A stretch of DNA of 64,000 nt from Chrysomallon squamiferum. Its lineage: Eukaryota; Mollusca; Gastropoda; Neomphalida; Peltospiridae. Below the pieces are notes generated by a model. That model did not search any database and had not been told where the DNA came from. It worked only from the letters and a program-made list of their open reading frames with translations. The position numbers and the translations under genes were made by a program. Location: positions 28,611,822 to 28,675,821 of the forward strand of contig CM022671.1 in the NCBI GenBank assembly GCA_012295275.1, written 5' to 3'. Shown here piece after piece: positions 45,277 to 57,272 of this stretch (its first letter is position 1; every line of letters begins with the position of its first letter).

Positions 45277-47299
45277 ATATTTTCGAATATAACTTTCAAT
45301 ATTTTAAAGAAGAAGATCAGAGTTAGAGAGACCGATAAATAATTTATATAAATTATATGACCAAGAAATACGACTATATAAAATGTAAACAAGAAAGACA
45401 GCAGTAATAAGAATAATAACAATAACCATAACAACGACTATACCAACAAAAAAAATAATTTACAATAATAACAATAATAATATTCTTCTTCTTATTAGTA
45501 TTATTAATAACTTCGAATTACCTGTAAATTGTTCTTTATTTGTGACGTCACATTTGCCAAATTTGGCTTTCTCTGCGCCATATTTCTCTGTGAAAGCTTT
45601 TACTGTCTCTTCGCCTTTTTCTGAATTGACGTCAACATATTAACAACTGAATTTCAGTCAACATATTAACAACATCGGATTATGATACTCATGCACATAC
45701 ACACACACACACTCACACACAGACAGATGGACAGACAGTCAGACAACACAGAAGAGAGATAAATGGATGGATGGATGGAAGGATGGATAGGTGGAAGGAT
45801 GGATAGATATACAACAAAGTATATTTTCAGAGAGAGAGAGAGAGAGAGAGAGATATTTTTCTTTCGTAATATCCATTTTGTCAGATGCAAATGATTATTA
45901 ACAGCAATATCCGCCACCCGTTTACTTAGTGAACTTTGTTTTGCATAATAAATTAAACAGAAACTTTGATTTTAGTAAAATAAACTTTTAAGTAGTTGAT
46001 GCATTTGATGCAATTATTTATAGAAGTATTTCTGATAAACAAGTAATTTGAACATTGTTCAACGTACTTGTATCCGAATATTTTCTGTACCATCCCTTCG
46101 TTCAACTTACACCAGTTACGCCGATTCCCGCCATCCCTTTCACAAAATCTGGGCAGACTACTGAGTATCATTAATGCAGTTTCGAATGTACATTAAAACA
46201 ATTTCGGAAAATCTCGAAATCAAGAGAATAACCCACCCATGGCTGGTCTGAATCTGGAATAAGTTCGCCCATCTCCAGCAAAAAGTCTGAGTTCTTTTCA
46301 TAGTTTATACGACTATGCATGACCACGCATTGAGCTCAGGAAGTTTTAGCACGTTTATTAATAAAACAAATGTGTTCAGTTCAATTTGTAAGACTTCTGC
46401 TTTGCTAAATACAATCGAGGTTGACACGAAAACATTTCTAAAGGAAGAGAACAATGGGAATGTTTGTTAATGAGAAAACTATAGGCCTACTATTTATACA
46501 TTCACGGTTATACGGAAATAAATAAATGCAGCATTTAAATAAATAATAATAAATAAAAATAAATAAAAAAATAAAAAAATAAAATAAGTAGGCCTATTTT
46601 CTTAAAGCAAATACAGCGTTTGTCCTACACTTATTATTATGTTCACTTAGGAAAGCTTTTTACACAACGAATTAATCACGTTAATCTGGGATTTGCAGCA
46701 TTTAAAACATCCTCTTTTTTTTTCTATAACGATAACTTGTTATAGGACGAGAGAACGAATATTTAAAACCCTTCAAGGCAACAGAAGCTAATGAGAGTTA
46801 CCTTTCCTCCCTTATTCAGGACTGCTTCAGCCATCCCCTTCCCGATGCCTTGGGCTCCCCCGGTTATAAAAAAAACTTTTCCCGAGATCTCCATTACGCT
46901 TGTCTGTTTCACTACCTCGGGTTACGAATGGCGCGACACCAACAGAAGTGAACTCTGAACCGAGTCGAATGTTCTGGCCCGGAAAAAGCAAGCTGCAAGA
47001 TAATCAAAGTTTAGTTTGAATCACGTCAAAATTCATTATCATCATTGTTACTGTGTTTGTTCAAGTAATTACATCCATAGTTCATCTTAGAAGACAGTGT
47101 GTGCTAGCCAGTAAAAAAAAAAAAAAAAAAAAAAAAAGATAAACAAATTTGTATTATAATGATTCAAGTCTAAGGTCGTCTTAACCTAATGCAGTACAAA
47201 GGATGCAGCCGAAGGACTCAAATCTTAGGAGGGCAAAGAGAGCAAAAAAAATAAAAATAAAAAATAAATAAAAAAATAAAAGAAGAAGATAATAACAAA

Positions 47300-47334
<35 letters not shown>

Positions 47335-47489
47335 ATGAGAAAATAAAAGTGTTATTAACAAAAAAAATTATGATTTTATTTTTTATTCTGGCATTATTTA
47401 TCTTATTTTTCTTTAGCGGGTTTTCTTTCTTGTCTCTATGAGACAAAATTCGAGATACTTTCTTGATCCAGCCAAAACGCAAAAAAATA

Positions 47490-48700
47490 TATTGTAGTAG
47501 AAGTATTATGTAGTAACAGAAGTACTTGCTATACGTATTAATAGCAGTATATAGAATGTAGTTTTAGCAGGAGGTAGTTACGGTAGTATGTAGTTTTAGC
47601 AGTATAAAATAAGAATAGTATAGTAGTATGTCCATAATACGTATTAAGAGTAATATGCAGAATGTAGTATTAGTAGTATGTAATAATAGTAGTATGTAGT
47701 AATAATAATAATACGTAATATTAGTCTGTAGAATGTAGTATTAGTAGTATGTAGCTATAGTAGTTTGTGGTAATAATAATACGTATTAATAGTAGTATGT
47801 AGAATGTAGTATTAGCAGTATATAATAACAGTAGTATGTAATAATAGGAGTATGTAGTAATACTATTACGTATTGATATTAATATTTAGAATATAGTATT
47901 AGTAGTATGTAATAATAGTAGTATGTAGTTATAGGAGTATGTAGTATTAATAATAATACGTAATATTAGTTTGTAGAAGGTAGTATTTGTAGTATGTAGC
48001 TATAGTAGTATGTAGTAATAATAATACGTATTAATAGTAGTATGTAGAATGTAGTATTAGCAGTATATAATAACAGCAGTATGTAATAATAGGAGTATGT
48101 AGTAATACGGTTACGTATTGATAGTAATATGTAGAATGTAGTATTAGCAGTATATAATAACAGTAGTATGTAGTCGCAGGAGTATGTAGTAAAAATAATA
48201 CGTATCAATAGCAGTATGTAGAATGTAGTTATTGTGGTATGTAGTTACAGTAGATTGTAGTTATACTAGTATGTAGTAATAACAATACGTATTAATAGCA
48301 GTATGTAGAATTCAGTATTAGCAATACATAGTTATATTAGTCTTTAATTATAGTAGTAATATTAATACGTACGAATAGCAGTATGTAGAATACAGTTTTA
48401 GGAGTACGTAAAATGTAGTGTTAGCAATATGTATGTATAATAGTTTATAGTTATAACAGTATGTAGTAATTACAGTATGTATTAATAGTAGTATATAGCA
48501 ATAGTTTTATGTAGAGTTAATACTAGCAATATATATTAACATAAATATGTAGTCATGTAGTATGTAGTAATAATAATCTATATTAATAGCGGTATATAGT
48601 ACTTGCAATATGTAGTAATAGTGGACTATAGTTATACTAGTATCTAGTAATAACACTATATATTAAAGGCAGCACCTAGTAATAGCAGTATATGGACATT
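47490..48700 (+). repeat. degenerate minisatellite of tagtatgtagtaata-type units (copy 1)
   Basis: About 1.2 kb made of variants of agtagtatgtag, aatacgtattaatag and agaatgtagtattagcagta, with higher-order periodicity. A similar array follows SDR copy 2 at 55270-56220. It lies upstream of SDR copy 1 (minus strand). Confidence 0.9.
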
Positions 48701-49777
48701 ATAGATAACAGACAAACGCTTATTTATTGTGTTTAACAGAAGGATTTTAACGCATCCGGGACCCAGTTTGTACTTCAAATGCTACGAATAGCGTATGGTT
48801 GTTACAACCACTTTTTTATATCCATTTTAATGTCGATATTTTACAGTCGTTTTTCTAGTCAAGTTAATATTAACTGAAAAAACACATGCAGTTATGATTA
48901 TTATTATTACTAAAATTAATATGCACAAAAACTCAAATTCATACAATGTATTTATATGTTTGTACAGTCGAAATAAATATATATTGTGTTTCCCTATCTG
49001 TATGTACATATGTGTGTATATATGCATGTATGTATGTATATTTGTATGTATGTATGTATGTATGTATATATCTATGTATGTATGTATGCCTGTATGTATA
49101 TTTAGTATTAAAACAGTGAATACGTTAAATATTTTACATTATTAAAATTACAATGTTACATTATAATGATTTCATTATTGTTGTTGTTGATATTATTATT
49201 ATTATTGTTGTTGATATTATTATATTTTTGTTGTCGTTGTTGATATTATTATATTCGATATGTGTATGTTTAGAAGCTGCAGTGTTATTGGTTGCTGTAT
49301 TTTAGAATGATATTTCGTAAATCAGAAAACATCACAACAGCTGGGATATCGAGGTGTCACACATCTGTGTACGTTGACAGTCATTTTTAGATTATTTTTG
49401 TGTATATATTTGTGTTTATATATCTCTCTGTGTGTATGCACGTGCGTATTGTGTGTGAAGATTATTCAACATCATCAACAACGAGTATTTGTATTCTTGT
49501 TTTCTTTGTTGTGCTTGTAGATATATTTATGCTATATGTAATATTTCTGCATGTCAGGTAAGTAACTGCATTTAAAATGGTACATCTCTCTCTCTCTCTC
49601 TCAATATTAAAGTTTTAATATTATTATTACGAAAGTTATTTGTGACAGTCTTCTCTCTCTCCAAAAAAGTAAAAAAAATAAGAAAAAAGAAAGTCATTTA
49701 ATATTAAAGTTTTAATATATTATTACAAAAGTTTTTTTTTTTTTTTTTTTTTGTGACACAGTCTTTTAGGACTTTTA
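48701..49777. other. spacer between SDR copies 1 and 2
   Basis: The part up to about 49040 has a near-identical counterpart after copy 2 (about 56220-56544). The part from about 49040 to 49560 (TATG repeats, ATT/GTT repeats, then unique DNA) has none. From about 49590 the DNA resembles the 3' flank of copy 1. No gene seen. Confidence 0.6.
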
Positions 49778-50880
49778 CTACTCGCTAGGTTTAGTTGGCA
49801 TTGCTGTAGGTAGACCGAGTGGTGGTTCAAGCTGTCGTTCGGTGTAGAATGAACCGGACTTCGGAGTAACTGCCATCAGTTTTCCGTTGTTCTCTTCATC
49901 TTCAACCAGTTTTAAGAAAGCTTCAGCCACGGTAGACACCCTAAATGTGAAAAAAAACAATTAATACAAATAAAATAATGCACACGGAGAATTAAGAAAA
50001 GAAGAAACAGTTTTAAAAGAAAAATATCTAATTTTCGTGAGTAAAGTTTTTAGATACAAATTCCCACACCCTAAAATCTTCCCATCACAATCAAAGTCTT
50101 GGATTATATCTATTAAAACTACAGACTGTAACTACAGCTGTACTAATTTTACAAACGTATGTGTGTGTCTCATATGTATCGTGCGCTCGTACCTGTGTGC
50201 ATTCGCCTTTACATATACGGACGACATACATACAAACGTACACACGCACGCATACATGCACAGAAGCATCCACTCCACCACACAATTATACATACTATCA
50301 CATACTCTTGTTCTAACAGAGTGATTTAGTGAACTGGAACAAAGTCCTGTTAACAACAACTTTCTAACTGAGAACGGTAAAACAGTGTTTGTATCTGTCG
50401 ACTTTGTGTTCTTACGACAAACGTCCCACGAAGTCTATGTACGCTACGAAGCTGTCTACACCGAGGCACTCGTCTGCTTTGACGTCCATCAGATTCGTGT
50501 CCACCGCGAAAGGACACAGACACGCTAGTCTCACACCCATGCTGGATATTGCGGGATTTTTCTGAAATCCAAATTTTTTATTACGTGCCGTAGTCTGAAG
50601 CAGATATTTAATAATGTGAATGTGACTACGACGAGATATACACAGATGTACATGTATATTTGTGTGTGATAGGCCTACGTGTGCGCGCTTGTATGTTTCT
50701 GTGTGTGTGTATTTTCTGTACAGTTTGAGAAATGTAATTAAATCAACCGCCCAGCTCTGAGTAAATCCAACAACTGCGTGTTTTGTACAGGCGTAAACAG
50801 GAGTCCAAAACGTCGGGATCAGTCCTGAAAAAAATAAAAATAAAAAATAATAAAGTTTTGAAAAAAATAAAGGAGTTTTG

Positions 50881-51539
50881 CAATGGTGCCTTGACTTACA
50901 AGTTTAAGTCGTTCCGTGACCGAACTCGTAACTCAATTTGTTCGTATATCGAATCATTTTTTCCAACTGAAATACCATTATTCCGTTCCAGCCCCCCAAA
51001 GACCACCCCAATTTTTTTGTAATGTGTTTTAAATAAGAAAAATGTATGTATAAATGACAAATATTGAATAAAAAAATAAAAGAGATTGTAAAAAAATATA
51101 CTGGTTTTATAAAGTGTACAGGGTTAGGGTTTGTCCTTCTTTTCAAGGACAGAGGTCCGCAGCTTAGAAATTATTTTAACGCCTTTGGCTGTAGATATAG
51201 CCTTTATCGACTTCTTCTGCTTCAGTATGGTACATATCATAAAAGTACTACTCTCGTACTGCCTAGCCATGTTGGATTCGCGCACACCTCGCTCATGTTT
51301 TTCTACGTTTTCATGCTTTAATTTAATGGACATCATGCACTTCTTCTTCTCAGCACTGTCCGTTTCACTCACTTTCCTGGGATCCATGGAAATTTGGCAA
51401 AATCCTGCACAAAACGCGAGCAGAACACAACAAGAGATGCTTCCACGGCGAAGCAAACGAGTGAGATGCGTAACTCGGATTTTGGTTCGCAACTTGGAAA
51501 ATTCGTAAGTTGGAGCACTCGTATCTCGAGGTATCACTG
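50881..51539 (-). mobile_element. Tigger/pogo-type DNA transposon, internally deleted, in SDR copy 2
   Basis: The right terminus (cagtgatacctcgagatacg on the minus strand) and the left terminus (caatggtgccttgacttaca) are imperfect terminal inverted repeats of Tigger type. Between them the minus strand encodes SIKLKHENVEKHERGV, then STFMICTILKQKKSIKA and AKGVKIISKLRTSV, the start of a Tigger transposase. The catalytic DDE region is missing. Copy 1 carries a shorter version in the same intron. Confidence 0.8.
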
Positions 51540-52009
51540 TATTTTGACGTCGTCGAACGGAGGAAGATGGTCGAGCGACCAGAGAAAAACTTAAATATTT
51601 TAGCTGCATAAAATAACCATTCGAAAATAATGATATATTATGACGTTTCGAAGTATTTTACAAAATACTGTTACTGTTAGAGTTTTTTTTTTTTTTTTTT
51701 TTTTTATAAACCGTACTGTGCATGTATATGTCGGTCTGTCTGTATGTAAATATTTGCATCTGTAAATCTTATGGTCTGTAAACATTATGAAAATTACACA
51801 GTTCAAACGATCATATTAAAGTATTGCTATAAAAGGGACACTGGCTGACATATTCTACAGTGTTCTATGCATTGACAGAAATATAAAAAAACTAAATAAA
51901 TTTGTAAAGTACCTAAAAATCCTAAATAAAAGGGGTATTTCGCACATTTAAGGGGGGTCCGGACGTATATGTTTATATATGTGTGTGTATATGTATGTAT
52001 GTAATAATA

Positions 52010-52040
<31 letters not shown>

Positions 52041-52834
52041 ACACGTATGTATATATTTGTACATATTGAAATATAGTTATATACGTGTGTTTATGCATAC
52101 ATTAAAATTAGTTTTATCATCTCCATCATCGTACCTATATTATACAAGTAGCTGTTAAAATATAATGTGAAGAGTTACCGCTAGTGAACAACCAAACACA
52201 AAATACAATACCTGCAACTGAAGACGTGTTTATTATGACACCTCCCTTCCCTCCTTTTACTGTGTTCATATGTTCTAATGCCAAGTTAGTTCCCAGAATA
52301 ACTCCATTCTGAAATTACAATCATTAACAAGAACACTGGGGTACGTACACACGTATAATAATAATTTAGTGTCAGAAGTGATCAAATAAACTACAAACAA
52401 CATAATAATGTTATTTCTGATATCGGTATAATTTATAACTTACTTTAGACTACGTGAGAAGAATTTACGAGTCTGTTTTAGTTAGTTGTCTTAATTTACA
52501 AATATTAAAATCTGCTATTTCGAAAAATATTACGCCATATGATATATTAACGAAAAGAGAGCGAGTTACAAGGCAGTTCGTTCAGTGTTATTATACGTAC
52601 TGTGACAGTTAATGTAATTATATAGTTCTCGTTAAAATACGTACTAAATTAATTTTTATCTGCATTTCCCATAGGTTTTCCTTCATAATTCCAGCGTTAT
52701 TCACCATCACATCTATCTGTCCAAAATTTGTCACAGCCGACTGAAAGGTTGCTTGAATAAATAACATACTACTGAAAGTAACAGTCAAAACATTCGTCCA
52801 AGAAATACGACGATGTAAAATGAAAACAACGAAG

Positions 52835-53245
52835 ACAGCAGTAATAAGAATAATAACAATAACCATAACAACGACTATACCAACAAAAACAGTAATAAGA
52901 ATAATAACAATAACCATAACAACGACTATACCAACAAAAACAGCAATAATAATAATAACTTTAACCATAACAACGACTATACCAACAAAAACAGTAATAA
53001 GAATAATAACAATAGCCATAACAACGACTATACCAACAAAAACAGCAATAAGAATAATAACTATAACCATAACAACGACTATACCAACAAAAACAGTAAT
53101 AACAATAATAACAATAGCCATAACAACGACTATACCAACACAAACAGTAATAACAATAATAACAATAACCATAACAACGACAATACCAAAAAAAAAGTAA
53201 TAAACAATAATAACAATAATCATAACAACGATTATACCATCAAAA
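52835..53245 (+). repeat. 51-bp minisatellite, about eight copies
   Basis: The unit begins gtaataagaataataacaat and ends actataccaacaaaaaca, 51 bp in all. The same intron of copy 1 holds about one unit (about 45400-45455). As 51 is divisible by three, both strands stay open and give long false proteins (17-residue hydrophobic repeats on the minus strand). Confidence 0.9.
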
Positions 53246-53610
53246 ACATCAATTTATTATTATTATTATTATTATGATTAATAACTTCGAATTACCTGTA
53301 AATTGTTCTTTATTTGTGACGTCACATTTGCCAAATTTGGCTTTCTCTGCGCCATATTTCTCTGTGAAAGCTTTTACTGTCTCTTCGCCTTTTTCTGAAT
53401 TGACGTCAGCCAGAAACACCTGGAAACAACTGAATTTCAGTCAACATATTAACAACATCGGATTATGATACTCATGCACATACACACACACACACTCACA
53501 CACAGACAGATGGACAGACAGTCAGACAACACAGAAGAGAGATACATGGATGGATGGATGGATGGATGGATGGATAGGTGGAAGGATGGATGGATATACA
53601 ACAAAGTATA

Positions 53611-53616
<6 letters not shown>

Positions 53617-53695
<79 letters not shown>
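53617..53695 (+). repeat. (GA)n microsatellite
   Basis: About 39 GA units in intron 1 of SDR copy 2. Copy 1 has only about 12 at the same place (45830-45853). GGAT tetramers precede it in both copies. Confidence 0.95.
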
Positions 53696-53701
<6 letters not shown>

Positions 53702-55269
53702 CTTTCGTAATATCCATTTTGTCAGATGCAAATAATTATTAACAGCAATATCCGCTACCCGTTTACTTAGTGAACTTCGTTTTGCATAATAAATTAAACA
53801 GACACTTTGATTTTATTTAACTGTTAGTAAAATAAACTTTTTAATAGTTAATGCATTTGATGCACTAATTTATAGCAGTATTTCTGACAAACAAGTAATT
53901 TGAACATTGTTCAACGTACTTGGATCCTGAACATTGTTCAAAGTACTTGTACCCGAATATTTTCTGTACCATCCCTTCGTTTAACTTGCACCAGTTACGC
54001 CGATTCCCGCCATCCCTTTCACAAAAGCTGGGCAAACCACTGAATATCATTAATGCAATTTCGAAAGTACATTAAAGCAATTTCGGAAAATCTCGAAATC
54101 AAGAGAATAACGAACACATGGCTGGTCTGAATCTGGAAAAAGTTCGTCCATCTCCAGCAAAAAGTCCGAGTTCTTTTCATAGTTTATACGACTATGCATG
54201 ACCACGCATTGAGCTCAGGAAGTTTTAGCACGTTTATTAATAAAACAAATGTGTTCAGATCAAGTTGTAAGACTTCTGCTTTGCTAAATACAATTTATGT
54301 TGTCCAAGAGGTGTAAAAAAATCAACCTCGACACGAAAACATTTCTAAAGGAAGAGAACCATGGGAATGTTTGTTAATGAGAAAACTATGAGCCTCCTGT
54401 TTATACATTCACGGATATAAATAAATAAATGCAGCATTTACATAAACAATAATGAATACAAAAAAAAAAAAAAAATAATAATAAAAATAAAATAAGTAGG
54501 CCTATTTTCTTAAAGCAAATGCAGTGTTTGTCGTACACTTATTATTATGTTCACTTAGCAAAGCCTCTTTACACAACGATTTAATCACGTTAATCTGGGA
54601 TTTGCTGTATTTAAAACATCCTCTTTTTTTTTCTATAACGATAACTTGTTATAGGGCGAGAGATCTTCACTTCAGTCAACAGTCGACAAATATTAAACAA
54701 AAAGAACGAATATTTAAAACAGTTCAAGGCAATAGAAGCTAATGAGAGTTACCTTTCCTCCCTTATTCAGGACTGCTTCAGCCATCCCCTTCCCGATGCC
54801 TTGGGCTCCCCCGGTTATAAAAAAAACTTTTCCCGAGATCTCCATTACGCTTGTCTGTTTCACTACCTCGGGTTACAAGAGACGCGACACGAACAGAAGT
54901 GAACTCTGAACTGAGTCGAATGTTCTGGCCTGGAAAAAGCAAGCTGCAAGATAATCAAAATTTAGTTCAAATCAAGTCAAAGTTCATTATTATTATTGTT
55001 ACTGTGTCTGTTCAGGTGACTGCATTCATAGGTAATCTTAGAAGACAGTGTGTGCTAGCTCGTAAAAAAAGAAAAAAAAAAAGAAGAAAAAAATAGAAGA
55101 TAATAAATAAATAAATAAATAAATAAATGAGAAAATAAAAGTGTTATTAAGAAAAAAAAAAATTATGATTTTATTTTTTATTCTGCCATTATTTATTTTA
55201 TTTTTCTTTAGCGGGTTTTCTTTCTTTTCTCTTTGAGACAAAATTCTAGATACTTTCTAGATCCAGCCA

Positions 55270-56220
55270 AAACGCAAGAAAAATATAATGTAGTAGTAAT
55301 ATTATGTAGTAACAGCAGTACTTGCTATACGTATTAATAGCAGTATATAGAATGTAGTCTTAGCATGAGGTAGTTACAGTAGTATGTAGTTGTAACAGCA
55401 TATAATAAGAGTAGTATGTAGTTATAGTAGTATGTCGATAATACGTATTCACAGTAATATGTAGAATGTAGTATTAGTAGTATGTAATAATAGAAGTATG
55501 TAGTAATAGGAGTATGTAGTAATAATAATAATACGTAATATTAGTTTGTAGAATGTAGTATTAGTAGTATGTAGCTATAGTAGTATGTAGTAATAATAAT
55601 ACGTATTAATAGTAGTATGTAGAACGTAGTATTAGCAGTATATAATAACAGTAGTATGTAATAATAGGAGTATGAAGTAATACTATTACGTATTGATAGT
55701 AATATGTAGAATGTAGTATTAGTAGTATGTAGAATGTAGTATTAGCGGTATGTAATAACAGTAGTATGTAGTTGAAGGAGTATGTAGTAATAATAATACG
55801 TATTAATACCGGTATGTAGAATTCAGTACTAGCAATACATAGTTATATTAGTATTTAGTTATAGTAGTAATAATAATACGAACGAATAGCAGTATGTAGA
55901 GTACAGTTTTAGCAGTACGTAAAATGTAGTGTTAGCAATATGTATGTATAATAGTTTGTAGTGATAACAGTATATAGTAATTACAGTATGTATTAATAGT
56001 AGTATATAGCAATAGTTTTATGTAGGGTTAATAATAGCAATATATATTAACATAAATATGTAGTAATGGCAGTATGTAGTAATAATAATCTATATTAATA
56101 GAGGTATATAGTGCTTGCAATATGTAGTAATAGTGGACTATAGTTATACTAGTATCTAGTAATAACACTATGTATTAAAGGCAGTACCTAGTAATAGCAG
56201 TATATGGACATTATAGATAA
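55270..56220 (+). repeat. degenerate minisatellite of tagtatgtagtaata-type units (copy 2)
   Basis: Counterpart of the array at 47490-48700, with the same order of variant units but shorter. It belongs to the duplicated SDR unit. Confidence 0.9.
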
Positions 56221-56663
56221 CAGACAAACGCTTATTTATTGTGTTTAACAGAAGGATTTTAACACATTCGGGACCCAGTTTGTATTTCAAATGCTACGAA
56301 TAGCGTATGGTTGTTACAACCACTTTTTTATATCCATTTTAATGTCGATATTTTACAGTCGTTTTTCTAGTCAAGTTAATATTAACTGAACAAACACATG
56401 CACTTATGATTATTATTATTACTAAAATTAATATGACAAAAACTCAAATTCATACAATGTATTTATATGTTTGTACAGTCGAAATAAATATATATTGTTT
56501 CCCTATCTGTATGTACATATGTGTGTATATATGCATGTATGTATGGACAAAAATGAATTCCTAATATTTAAACCGTGCATTTCTGTAATCACTTATATGA
56601 AATAACATTTCTCTCTCTCTCTCTACGAAAGTTGTTTTTCGACACAGTCTTTCAAGACTTTTT

Positions 56664-57272
56664 CTACTCGCTAGGTTTAGTTGGCATTGCTGTGGGTAGA
56701 CCGAATGGTGGTTCAAGCTGTCGTTCGGTGTACAATGAACCGGACTTCGGAGTAACCGCCATCAGTTTTCCGTTGTTCTCTTCATCTTCAACCAGTTTTA
56801 AGAAAGCTTCAGCGACGTTAGACATCCTGAATGTGAAAAAATAATTAACACAAATAAAATAATGCACACTGAGAATTAAGAAAAGAAGAAGCCGTTTTAA
56901 AATGCAGTTTTAAAAGAAAAATATATAATTTTCGTGAGTAAAGTTTTTAGATACAAATTCCCACACCCTAAAATCTTTCTATCACAGTCAAAGTCTTGGG
57001 TTATATTTATTAAAACTACAGACTGTAACTGCAGCTGTACTAATTTTACAAACGTATGTGTGTGTCTCATATGTATCGGGCGCTCGTACCTGCGTGCATT
57101 CGCCTTTACATAAACGGACGACACACAAACATACAAAGGCACATACGCATACATAGATGAACAGAAGCATCCACTCACCACAAAATTACACATACAAGCA
57201 CATACTGTTGTTCTAACAGAGTCATTCAGTGAACTGGAACAAAGTCCTGTTAACAACTTTTTAACTGAGAAC
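56664..57272 (-). pseudogene. SDR copy 3, last exon and part of the preceding intron only
   Basis: Exon 7 (56826-56664) is open from the acceptor (cattcag) to TAG and encodes a C-terminus like copies 1 and 2 (VAEAFLKLVEDEENNGK, then PPFGLPTAMPTKPSE). The intron then follows copies 1 and 2 to about 57272, where similarity stops and a satellite leading into an N gap begins. The other exons are not in the window. They may lie in missing sequence or be truly absent. Confidence 0.85.

Larger units (their letters stand above)
42964..46894 (-). pseudogene. 15-hydroxyprostaglandin dehydrogenase-like SDR, copy 1 (exon 2 damaged)
   Basis: Minus-strand exons: e1 46894-46802, e2 remnant about 45633-45522, e3 45193-45090, e4 44733-44637, e5 44007-43931, e6 43779-43634, e7 43126-42964. 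It is a classical short-chain dehydrogenase: TGGAQGIG cofactor loop in e1, NNAGI in e3, INMSS (catalytic Ser) in e4 and YASTK (catalytic Tyr/Lys) in e5. The closest family is NAD-linked 15-PGDH, which oxidises 15-hydroxy-prostaglandins in the cytosol; the substrate here is unknown. Exon 2 has lost its acceptor and the first codons (VFLAD in copy 2), replaced by a 16-bp duplicate of nearby intron sequence. The other acceptors in reach lead to stops, and skipping e2 shifts the frame, so the copy looks broken on its own. e3-e7 and their splice sites are intact. An assembly error at this spot is possible. Confidence 0.85.
49778..54845 (-). pseudogene. 15-hydroxyprostaglandin dehydrogenase-like SDR, copy 2 (exon 3 acceptor lost)
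   Basis: Minus-strand exons: e1 54845-54753, e2 53419-53296, e3 52748-52645, e4 52308-52212, e5 50824-50748, e6 50561-50416, e7 49940-49778. Exons and introns are very similar to copy 1. TGGAQGIG (e1), VFLADV with the aspartate that favours NAD over NADP (e2), NNAGI (e3), the catalytic-serine exon (e4) and YACTK (e5) are all readable. The acceptor of e3, caagcag in copy 1, is caagcaa here (plus-strand C to T at 52749). The AGs on either side give a premature stop, so normal splicing should fail unless this base is an error or polymorphism. The gene is about 1.1 kb longer than copy 1 through minisatellite expansion and extra intron DNA. Upstream DNA around e1 is intact and shared with copy 1. 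Confidence 0.82.

Noticed and set aside
47490-48700. CRISPR-like repeat array
   Set aside because: Units are degenerate and contiguous without unique spacers, in a eukaryotic genome. It is a minisatellite.
51124-51609. 161-residue minus-strand frame as a host gene
   Set aside because: It is the N-terminus of a Tigger transposase within a deleted element, lacking the catalytic domain.
52618-53223. 201-residue hydrophobic repeat protein on the minus strand
   Set aside because: It is the 51-bp intron minisatellite read in frame; only its C-terminal part overlaps real SDR exon 3.
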